Below are positions 32,015-39,416 of a stretch of 64,000 nt of DNA, piece after piece (the first letter of the stretch is position 1; every line of letters begins with the position of its first letter). The translations under genes were made by a program, and so were the position numbers. This DNA comes from Micromonospora matsumotoense (GTDB lineage: Bacteria; Actinomycetota; Actinomycetes; Mycobacteriales; Micromonosporaceae). The notes beneath the pieces were generated by a model, which saw nothing but the letters and a program-made list of their open reading frames with translations, was not told the DNA's origin and did no database searches. The stretch is taken from NCBI RefSeq assembly GCF_900091525.1, contig NZ_FMCU01000011.1, positions 62,001-126,000 on the forward strand, written 5' to 3'.

Positions 32015-33262
32015 GTGTTGGCGATTCTGGGGTTCGTGGGCACACTCGCGCTGGTCGTCGGCCTGATCCACTTCTACCTGTGGAAGCGGCTGGTCAAGGA
32101 CACCACCGGCCCGGGGCGGCTGCGGCGGGTCGGCACGGTCGTCGCGGTGCTGCTGGCGGTGCTCGTCCCGGCCACGATGACCGGCACCCAGGTGGCCGGG
32201 GCGTTCTGGTTGGCCTGGCCGGGTTACCTCTGGCTCGCGGTGATGTTCTACCTGCTGATCGTGCTGCTGGTGCTGGAAGTGCCGATGGCGGTGACCCGGC
32301 TGGTGCTGCGTCGCCGCAGCGCCGCCGCCGAGGCGACCACGGCCGCCCCGGAACCGGCGCTGGTCGGTGCGGCCGGCAGCGCCGACCCGCCGGCCGTCGA
32401 GGCGGTGGACCGGCCCGACCACGACGAATCCCGCCGGTTGCTGCTCGCCCGGGGGGCGGCGATCTTCGCCGGGCTCACCGCCGCCGGCATCACCGGGTAC
32501 GGGGTCCGCACCGCGCTGGGACCGCCACAGATCGACCGGGTACGCATCCCGCTGGCGAAGCTCCCCCGCAGCATGGACGGGCTGCGCATCGCCACCGTCT
32601 CGGACATCCACCTCGGTCCGTTGCGCGGTCGGATGCACACCGAGCGGATCGTCGAGATGATCAACCGGCTGGACGCCGACCTGGTCGCGGTCGTCGGTGA
32701 CCTGGTCGACGGCTCGGTCGCCGAGTTGGGCGAGGCCGCCGAGCCGCTGCGTGACCTGCGTTCCCGCTACGGCAGCTTCTTCGTCACCGGCAACCACGAG
32801 TACTACTCCGGCGTGGAGGAGTGGGTCCGCGAGGTCGACCGGCTGGGCCTGCGGGTGCTCCAGAACGAACGGCAGGAGATCCGGGCCCGGGGCGGGGTGC
32901 TCGACCTGGCCGGGATCAACGACGTCACCGCCGACGGCACCGGCGTCGCCGGCCCTGCCGACTTCACCGCCGCGCTCGGCGGCCGGGACGTCAGCCGCCC
33001 GGTGGTGCTGCTCGCCCACCAGCCGATCGCCGCCCGCGAGGCGGCGAAGTTCGGCGTCGACCTGCAACTGTCCGGGCACACCCACGGCGGCCAGCTGGCC
33101 CCGTTCAACCTGGCCGTCAAGCTCCAGCAGCCGGTGGTCTCCGGCCTCGGCGAGGTCGACGGCACCAAGGTCTACGTCACCAACGGGGCCGGTTTCTGGG
33201 GTCCCCCGGTCCGTGTCGGCGCACCGCCGCAGGTGACCCTGGTGGAGCTGCGCTCCCCGTGA
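32015..33262 (+). CDS. membrane-anchored metallophosphoesterase
   Basis: A 415-residue protein. The first 155 residues hold about four helices (for example LAILGFVGTLALVVGLIHF, then GTVVAVLLAVLVPATMTG, YLWLAVMFYLLIVLLVLEVP and LLLARGAAIFAGLTAAGITG). The phosphoesterase domain follows (about 185-415), with motifs RIATVSDIHLGPL, ADLVAVVGDLVDG, FFVTGNHEYY, VLLAHQP and LSGHTHGGQ, each carrying the two-metal ligands. Such YkuE/YaeI-like proteins act at the membrane, possibly on UDP-diacylglucosamine or lipids; the substrate here is not known. GTG at 32015 follows GAGGAAGGG. It lies 12 bases after moaD in the same direction. Confidence 0.9.
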   Translation: MLAILGFVGTLALVVGLIHFYLWKRLVKDTTGPGRLRRVGTVVAVLLAVLVPATMTGTQVAGAFWLAWPGYLWLAVMFYLLIVLLVLEVPMAVTRLVLRRRSAAAEATTAAPEPALVGAAGSADPPAVEAVDRPDHDESRRLLLARGAAIFAGLTAAGITGYGVRTALGPPQIDRVRIPLAKLPRSMDGLRIATVSDIHLGPLRGRMHTERIVEMINRLDADLVAVVGDLVDGSVAELGEAAEPLRDLRSRYGSFFVTGNHEYYSGVEEWVREVDRLGLRVLQNERQEIRARGGVLDLAGINDVTADGTGVAGPADFTAALGGRDVSRPVVLLAHQPIAAREAAKFGVDLQLSGHTHGGQLAPFNLAVKLQQPVVSGLGEVDGTKVYVTNGAGFWGPPVRVGAPPQVTLVELRSP

Positions 33263-33389
33263 CCTGCCCGGATGGATGGAAAACCCCGCTCATACCGCGT
33301 CCGACGGGTGGAGTCCAGCACCGGATTGCTCTCCTCACGCGTACGCGTGGCGGCAGGCGGGTAGTGGACCAGCCGTGACAGGATGCGGC

Positions 33390-36300
33390 GTGCCTCCGTT
33401 CAACGCCGCTCCCCCTGGTGGCGTCCCGCCGTTCGTCGCGGACCTGCACATCCACTCGAAGTACTCCCGCGCGTGCAGCCGCGATCTCACCCTGCCCAAC
33501 CTCGGTTGGTGGGCCCGACGCAAGGGCATCGGCGTGCTCGGCACCGGGGACTTCACCCATCCCGCCTGGTACGACCACCTGCGGGAAACCCTCCAACCGG
33601 CCGAGCCCGGCCTGTACCGGCTCGGCCCGGAGGCCGAGGCGGACATCGCCCGGCGACTGCCGCCCCGGCTGGCCGACGCGGCGGAGGCGGACCCGGTCCG
33701 GTTCATGCTGAGCGTGGAGATCTCCACCATCTACAAGCGGGACGACCGGACCCGTAAGGTGCACCACCTGATCTACCTGCCCGACCTGGACGCGGTGGCC
33801 CGGTTCAACACCGCGCTGGGCCGGATCGGCAACCTCGGCTCGGACGGCCGGCCGATCCTGGGCCTGGACTCCCGGGACCTGCTGGAGATCACCCTCGACG
33901 CCAGCCCGGACGGCTACCTGGTGCCGGCGCACATCTGGACGCCGTGGTTCTCCGCGCTCGGCTCCAAGTCCGGCTTCGACGCGATCGCCGACTGCTACGC
34001 CGACCTGGCCGAGCACGTCTTCGCGGTGGAGACCGGGCTCTCCTCCGACCCGGCGATGAACTGGCGGGTCGGCAGCCTGGACCGTTACCGGCTGGTCTCC
34101 AACTCCGACGCGCACTCCCCGCCGGCCCTGGCCCGGGAGGCCACCGTCTTCTCCTCGGCCCGCGACTACTTCGCCATCCGGGACGCGCTGCGTACCGGTG
34201 ACGGGCTGGCCGGGACGATCGAGTTCTTCCCCGAGGAGGGCAAGTACCACGCCGACGGGCACCGGCTCTGCGGCGTCAACTGGTCGCCGGAGCAGACCCG
34301 GGCGGCCGGCGGGCGCTGCCCGGAGTGCGGCAAACCGCTGACCGTGGGGGTGCTGAGCCGGGTCGAGGAGCTGGCCGACCGGCCGGACGGGCACCGGCCG
34401 GAGCACGCCCGCGAGGTGACCCACCTGGTGCCGCTGGCCGAGATCCTCGGTGAGATCAACAAGGTGGGGCCCCGGTCCAAGAAGGTCGAGGGGAAGCTCA
34501 ACGAGCTGGTCGCGGCGCTCGGCCCGGAGTTGGAGATCCTGACCCGTACCCCGGTCGACGAGATCGGCCGGGTCGGCGGGGAGTTGCTCGCCGAGGGCAT
34601 CGGCCGACTGCGCCGGGGCGACGTGCGCCGGATGCCCGGCTACGACGGCGAGTACGGCGTGATCACCCTCTTCGACCCCGCCGAGCTGCCCGGGGCCGGT
34701 GGGTCGGGACAGGAGACGCTCTTCGACGTACCGGTGCCGCCGCAGCGCAGGCCGACGGAGCCGGCGGCGATACCGAAGGCCCGGCGACCGGCGGCGGCGA
34801 AGGCCGAACCGAAGCCGAAGCCCGCGCCGACCCCGCCGCCACCGCCGATCGCCTCGACGCCGTCGCCGCACGAGCCGTTCGAACCGATGCTCGCCGGGAT
34901 GGAAGAGGTCGGCACCGGCCTGCTGGACCGGTTGGACGCCATGCAGCGGGTGGCCGCCTCCGCGCCGGGCGGCCCGCTGCTGATCGTGGCCGGGCCGGGC
35001 ACCGGCAAGACCCGGACCCTGACCCACCGGATCGCCTATCTCTGCGCGGAGCTGAACGTCTTCCCCGAGCAGTGCCTGGCGATCACCTTCACCCGGCGGG
35101 CCGCCGAAGAGCTGCGGCACCGGCTCGACGGGCTGCTCGGCCCGGTCGCCGAGGACGTCACCGTCGGCACCTTCCACTCGCTCGGGCTGAGCATCCTGCG
35201 GGAGAACGCCGGGGCGGCCGGCCTGCCGGCGGGTTTCCGGATCGCCGACGACGCCGAACGTGCGGCGGCGCGGGCGGAGGCCGGCGACGATCCGGCCCGC
35301 TACACGGCGCTGCTGCGCAAGCAGGACCTGGTCGACCTGGACGAGCTGCTGACCCTGCCGGTCGCGCTGCTCAAGGGCGACAAGAAGCTGGTCCGGGACT
35401 ACCGGGAACGCTGGCGGTGGATCTTCGTCGACGAGTACCAGGACGTCGACGCCGTGCAGTACGACCTGCTGCGGCTACTCAGCCCCGCCGACGGCAACCT
35501 CTGCGCGATCGGCGACCCGGACCAGGCGATCTACTCGTTCCGGGGTGCCGACGTCGGCTACTTCCTGCGCTTCTCCGAGGACTTCACCGACGCCCGGCTG
35601 GTCCGGCTCAACCGCAACTACCGCTCGTCCGCGCCGATCCTGGCCGCCGCCGTCCAGGCCATCGCGCCGTCGTCGCTGGTCCGGGGCCGCCGGCTCGACC
35701 CGGCCCGGCTCGACCCGGAGGCCCCGCTGGTCGGCCGCTACCCGGCGGCGTCCGTCGCCGACGAGGCCGATTTCGTGGTACGCACCGTCGACGACCTGGT
35801 CGGCGGGCTCTCCCACCGCTCGCTGGACTCGGGGCGCGTCGACGGCCGGGCCACCACCCTGTCCTTCTCCGACATCGCGGTGCTCTACCGCACCGACGCG
35901 CAAGCCGCCCCGATCGTGGACGCGCTGGCCAGGGCCAACATCCCGGTGCAGAAGCGGTCCCACGACCGGCTCCGGGACCGGCCCGGCGTCCTCGCGATCG
36001 CCCGGGAGCTGCGGCACGCCGACGGTCTCGCCGGTGGGCTGCCCGCCCGGGTCCGGCTCGCCGGCCAGGTGCTCGCCGAACGGTTCGCCGCCCCCACCCT
36101 GGACGCCGCCGGCACCGTCCGCCCCGAGGACGTGCGTACGGCCGTCGACCTGCTCACCCCGCTGGCCCGGCGCTGCGGCGACGACCTGGAACTCTTCCTC
36201 TCCCAGCTCGCCACCGGGGCCGAGGTGGACGCGCTGGACCCGCGCGCCGAGGCGGTGACCCTGCTCACCCTGCACGCGGCGAAGGGGCTGGAGTTCCCGG

Positions 36301-36584
36301 TGGTCTTCCTGGTCGGCGTCGAGGACGGCCTGCTGCCGCTGCGCTGGCCCGGCTCGACGCCCGACGACGACGCGATCGCCGAGGAGCGCCGGCTCTTCTT
36401 CGTCGGGTTGACCCGCGCCCAGGACCGGCTCTATGTCAGCCACGCCGCCCGCCGGGTCCGGCACGGCACCGAACGCGACTGCCGCCCGTCGCCGTTCCTG
36501 GACGTCGTCGACCCGGGGCTGTTCGAACGGTTCGGCGAGGCCGAGCCGCGCCGCCCCAAGGACCGCCAGCTCCGCCTGATCTGA
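33390..36584 (+). CDS. endonuclease Q-like PHP nuclease fused to a UvrD/Rep-type SF1 helicase
   Basis: A 1064-residue fusion. Residues about 15-270 form a PHP metal domain: DLHIHSKYSRACSRDL with His20 and His22, GTGDFTHPAWYDHL, HHLIYLPD, PAHIWTPWF, and SNSDAHSP (Asp240, His242). Next is a Cys motif (Cys294, Cys310, Cys313 in CPECGKPLTVGVLSRVEELA). This order matches endonuclease Q, an archaeal and Bacillus nuclease that cuts 5' of deaminated bases. A Pro/Lys-rich linker (about 445-505) leads to a full SF1 helicase: AGPGTGKT (Lys540), DEYQD (Asp681/Glu682), GDPDQAIYSFRGAD, NRNYRSS, TLHAAKGLEFPVVFLVGVED and VGLTRAQDRLYVSHAARR. GTG at 33390 is preferred; GTG at 33375 is an alternative. It probably repairs deaminated DNA, unwinding from its own nick. 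Confidence 0.9.
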   Translation: MPPFNAAPPGGVPPFVADLHIHSKYSRACSRDLTLPNLGWWARRKGIGVLGTGDFTHPAWYDHLRETLQPAEPGLYRLGPEAEADIARRLPPRLADAAEADPVRFMLSVEISTIYKRDDRTRKVHHLIYLPDLDAVARFNTALGRIGNLGSDGRPILGLDSRDLLEITLDASPDGYLVPAHIWTPWFSALGSKSGFDAIADCYADLAEHVFAVETGLSSDPAMNWRVGSLDRYRLVSNSDAHSPPALAREATVFSSARDYFAIRDALRTGDGLAGTIEFFPEEGKYHADGHRLCGVNWSPEQTRAAGGRCPECGKPLTVGVLSRVEELADRPDGHRPEHAREVTHLVPLAEILGEINKVGPRSKKVEGKLNELVAALGPELEILTRTPVDEIGRVGGELLAEGIGRLRRGDVRRMPGYDGEYGVITLFDPAELPGAGGSGQETLFDVPVPPQRRPTEPAAIPKARRPAAAKAEPKPKPAPTPPPPPIASTPSPHEPFEPMLAGMEEVGTGLLDRLDAMQRVAASAPGGPLLIVAGPGTGKTRTLTHRIAYLCAELNVFPEQCLAITFTRRAAEELRHRLDGLLGPVAEDVTVGTFHSLGLSILRENAGAAGLPAGFRIADDAERAAARAEAGDDPARYTALLRKQDLVDLDELLTLPVALLKGDKKLVRDYRERWRWIFVDEYQDVDAVQYDLLRLLSPADGNLCAIGDPDQAIYSFRGADVGYFLRFSEDFTDARLVRLNRNYRSSAPILAAAVQAIAPSSLVRGRRLDPARLDPEAPLVGRYPAASVADEADFVVRTVDDLVGGLSHRSLDSGRVDGRATTLSFSDIAVLYRTDAQAAPIVDALARANIPVQKRSHDRLRDRPGVLAIARELRHADGLAGGLPARVRLAGQVLAERFAAPTLDAAGTVRPEDVRTAVDLLTPLARRCGDDLELFLSQLATGAEVDALDPRAEAVTLLTLHAAKGLEFPVVFLVGVEDGLLPLRWPGSTPDDDAIAEERRLFFVGLTRAQDRLYVSHAARRVRHGTERDCRPSPFLDVVDPGLFERFGEAEPRRPKDRQLRLI

Positions 36585-36755
36585 CTGACGGGTCGCCGGC
36601 AGGTCGTTGCGGGTGACGAATCACACGGGTGACGGATAGATCTTGGTGGGAAATGGCCCCTTGGGGGCCGAAATCTCCCAAGATCTACGCCGCTCATGCC
36701 GATCCGCCGGTCTCGGGTGGGATGGGGACCGGCGAGGGGTGAGGGTCGGGTGGGG

Positions 36756-37586
36756 TCAGGCTAGGAGGACGGCCAGGTAGGCGCCGGCGAGCAGGGCCGG
36801 GCCGAACGGCAGGGCGGTGTCCCGGCGTACCCGGCGGGCGGCCAGCAGCGCCAGCACCAGCACCCCGTTGAACAGGTGCGGCAGGAGCAGGCCGAGCCAG
36901 AGGGTGGGCCAGCCCAGCCAGCCCAACGGCAGCCCGAGCACCGCCGCCAGCTTCACGTCACCGAAGCCGAGCCGGGACCGGGGCAGCAGCGCCAGCACCA
37001 CGTACAGCAGGAGGGAGAGCGCGGCCCCGGCCAGCGCGAGCGCCAGTCGACCGGGCGTGCCGGTGACGACGGCCGCGACGGTCAGCGCGGTGCCACCGCC
37101 GAGCGCCGCCGCGCCGACCAGCGGGTCGGGCAGCCGCAGGCTGGTCAGGTCCACCACCGCCAACGTCAGCCCCACGGCCGCCACCAGCAGGAACGCCGGC
37201 AGCGCCGGCTCCGGCCCCCGCACGGCGGCCAACCCGCCGCAGACCACCGCCCCCACCACCGCGACCCCGACCCGCGCAGGAGCCGCGACCCCGACCGGCG
37301 CAGGAGGCACGACCCCGACCGGCGCAGGAGGCACGACCCCGACCGGCGCAGGAGGCACGACCCCGACCGGCGCAGGAGGCACGACCCCGACCGGCGCAGG
37401 AGCCGCGACCCCGACCCGCGCAGGAGGCACGACCCCGACCGGCGCAGGAGGCACGACCCCGACCGGCGCAGGAGCCGAAGCCCCGGCCGGCGGGGTACGG
37501 GGTGGGAAAGCGCGGGCGATCCGGGGTGCGGCAAGACCGGCCAGGACGCCGAGCAGCGCAGAGGCGGTCACCGGGCCGACGGGCAC
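36756..37586 (-). CDS. A24 family prepilin peptidase with a tandem-repeat insertion
   Basis: A 276-residue type-IV-prepilin-peptidase-like aspartic protease. The two active-site Asp are Asp146 in VDLTSLRLPDPLV and Asp210 in GFGDVKLAAVLG (the GxGDxK motif). Helices surround both. There is no Cys-rich N-methylase domain, so it would only cleave prepilins or Flp pilins. Residues about 37-109 are nine APVGVVPP-type octapeptides encoded by a 24-bp tandem repeat, inserted after the first short helix. I see no pilus gene in the window. GTG at 37586 follows a TAGCGT box by 8 bases. The EamA stop lies 11 bases upstream, so transcription of both may be joined. Confidence 0.88.
   Translation of the reverse strand: MPVGPVTASALLGVLAGLAAPRIARAFPPRTPPAGASAPAPVGVVPPAPVGVVPPARVGVAAPAPVGVVPPAPVGVVPPAPVGVVPPAPVGVVPPAPVGVAAPARVGVAVVGAVVCGGLAAVRGPEPALPAFLLVAAVGLTLAVVDLTSLRLPDPLVGAAALGGGTALTVAAVVTGTPGRLALALAGAALSLLLYVVLALLPRSRLGFGDVKLAAVLGLPLGWLGWPTLWLGLLLPHLFNGVLVLALLAARRVRRDTALPFGPALLAGAYLAVLLA
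37261..37476 (-). repeat. nine 24-bp tandem repeats inside the prepilin peptidase gene
   Basis: Nine 24-base units fill 37261-37476 without a break. They differ at two or three positions (for example CC/GC at the end and C/G at base 12). Each encodes one APVGVVPP-type octapeptide, so copy-number change keeps the frame and would lengthen or shorten the linker. Confidence 0.9.
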
Positions 37587-37597
37587 GGCCCTCGACG

Positions 37598-38572
37598 CTA
37601 CCGCCGGGACAGCACGGCGGCTGCCCCGTCACCGGCGGTCCGCCGGGCCCGCTCGATGGTCACCACCAGCGCCACGCCCGCCACGATCACCGCGCCGCCG
37701 ATCAGCACCTGGCCGGTGATCGGCTCGGCCACCAGCAGCGCGCCGAGCGCCACCGCCACCACCGGGTTCACGTAGGCGTAGGTGGAGACCAGTGAGATGG
37801 GCGCGTGGGCCAGCAGCCAGACGTACGCGGTGAAGGCGACCAGCGACCCCGCCACCAGCAGGTACGCCAGGGCGAGCCAGGAACGGGTCGTCACCTGCGC
37901 CGGGGAGAACCCGCGCAGTTCGCCCCGGGCCAGGGACAGCACGGCGAGCGCCACCGCCCCGGCGACCATCTCGTAGACGGTGGCGACGAACGGGTCGGCG
38001 GGCATCCGCAGCCGGTTGGACAGGAACGATCCCACCGACCAGCAGGTGGCCGCCGCGACCACGGTCAACGCCCCGACCAGTGGCACCACCCCCGTCCCGC
38101 CCCGGGGGAGCACCAGCAGCAGCAGCCCGAGAAAGCCCACCGTCACGCCGGCGAACGTCCACCCCGGGGGGCGGTCCCCGGTGACCGTACGGAGCAGCAC
38201 CACCAGCAGCGGGACGGTGGCCACCAGCAGCGCGGCGATCCCCGAGGGCACCGCCACACCGGCCGGGCCGGACTCGGCGAGCACCACCAGGCCGTTGCCG
38301 CCGGCGAGCAGCAGCACCCCGACCACGGCGGCCGAGCCGAGCTGCCGGCGGTCGACCCGCAGCGCGCCCCTACCCCGCCGCAGCCGCAGGACCACCGCCA
38401 GCACCAGCGCGGCGCCACCGAAGCGGGTGGCGGCCGAGCCGAGCGGCGGCATCGACTCCACCACGACCCGGATACCGAGGTACGTGGAACCCCACAGCAC
38501 GTAGACCAGGATCAGTGCGGTCCAGATCAGGGCTGGTCGGGCGGGTGTCGCGGCCGAGGAAGGTGAGGTCAT
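37598..38572 (-). CDS. EamA family transporter (DMT superfamily)
   Basis: A 324-residue membrane protein with about ten helices in two EamA repeats. The first begins LIWTALILVYVLWGSTYLGI and the second is recognised from VVAAATCWSVGSFLSNRLRM. Members export amino acids, drugs or metabolites; the substrate is not evident. The ATG at 38572 is divergent from the LppU-like gene at 38650. The peptidase gene follows 11 bases after its stop. Confidence 0.9.
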   Translation of the reverse strand: MTSPSSAATPARPALIWTALILVYVLWGSTYLGIRVVVESMPPLGSAATRFGGAALVLAVVLRLRRGRGALRVDRRQLGSAAVVGVLLLAGGNGLVVLAESGPAGVAVPSGIAALLVATVPLLVVLLRTVTGDRPPGWTFAGVTVGFLGLLLLVLPRGGTGVVPLVGALTVVAAATCWSVGSFLSNRLRMPADPFVATVYEMVAGAVALAVLSLARGELRGFSPAQVTTRSWLALAYLLVAGSLVAFTAYVWLLAHAPISLVSTYAYVNPVVAVALGALLVAEPITGQVLIGGAVIVAGVALVVTIERARRTAGDGAAAVLSRR

Positions 38573-38649
38573 CGCGGGACCACGCTACGGTGACCACGTC
38601 GGTGGCGTCCTTCCGGATGACCGGCATCTCGGCACGCGGGAGGACGGGC

Positions 38650-39396
38650 ATGGCGAACTACGGACCACCGGGCGGTTCCCCGGACCCGTGGGGTGGACGA
38701 CGCCCGGACGACCAGTGGCGTCAGCCCGCCCCGGATCAGCTCCACCCACCGACCGTGCCAGTTCAGCCAGCGGGTGGGCAGCCCCACCATCCGTCGTACG
38801 ACCAGTTCCCGTCGGAGCCGTACGGGCCGGCGCAGCGCTATCCGGCATTCGGGTCGACGGAGTCCCTGCCGGAGCAGTACGGGCCGACCGAGCAGTATCC
38901 GCCGAGCGGGCCGCTCGCGTACCCGGGTAACCCGCCGTCGGGGCGCGGCCGGGGTCCGCTGGTCACGGTGCTGGTCGTGCTCGCGGTGCTGGTCGTCGGC
39001 GGTGGCACCCTGTGGTACCTGCTGGGCGACGACGACGAGCCGTCGACCACGACCGGTGCCCCACTGCCGACGGCACCGGTCGAGCCGGACGCGACCACCG
39101 CCGACCCGGCCGGGCCGACAGCCACCACCCCCGCTCCCGCCTCGTCGGCCGACCCGCGCTTCGTCAAGGCCGGGCAGTGCGTCCGCAACGAGGGCCCGGC
39201 CGGCGGCAAGCCCAAGCTACTGATCACCGAGTGCGCCCCGAGGACGTACGAGGTGTTACGTCGTTTCGACGGGGCGACCAGTGGTGAAAGGGACGCCGAG
39301 GCGAAGTGCGGCAAGGTGGAGGGCTACACCAACTGGTACTTCTTCGACAGCGAGCTGGACACCCTCGACTTCGTCCTCTGCCTGAAGCAGCGCTGA
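38650..39396 (+). CDS. LppU/SCO3897-like protein with one TM anchor
   Basis: A 248-residue single-pass protein. The N-terminal 95 residues are Gly/Pro/Gln/Tyr-rich and cytoplasmic. One helix follows (about 100-122, PLVTVLVVLAVLVVGGGTLW), then a Thr/Pro linker and an extracellular domain with FVKAGQCVRNEGPAGGKPKL, TECAPRTYEVLRRFDG, DAEAKCGKVEGYTNWYF and DFVLCLKQR. Its four Cys match those of LppU-type domains. The function of that domain is not known. ATG at 38650 has GGAGG about ten bases upstream. The next gene is a paralog with the same C-terminal domain. Confidence 0.82.
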   Translation: MANYGPPGGSPDPWGGRRPDDQWRQPAPDQLHPPTVPVQPAGGQPHHPSYDQFPSEPYGPAQRYPAFGSTESLPEQYGPTEQYPPSGPLAYPGNPPSGRGRGPLVTVLVVLAVLVVGGGTLWYLLGDDDEPSTTTGAPLPTAPVEPDATTADPAGPTATTPAPASSADPRFVKAGQCVRNEGPAGGKPKLLITECAPRTYEVLRRFDGATSGERDAEAKCGKVEGYTNWYFFDSELDTLDFVLCLKQR

Positions 39397-39416
39397 GCCC
39401 ACCCCTGGGGGAGAGA

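Noticed and set aside
33177-35177. 666-residue minus-strand open frame
   Set aside because: Antisense to the nuclease half of the fusion gene.
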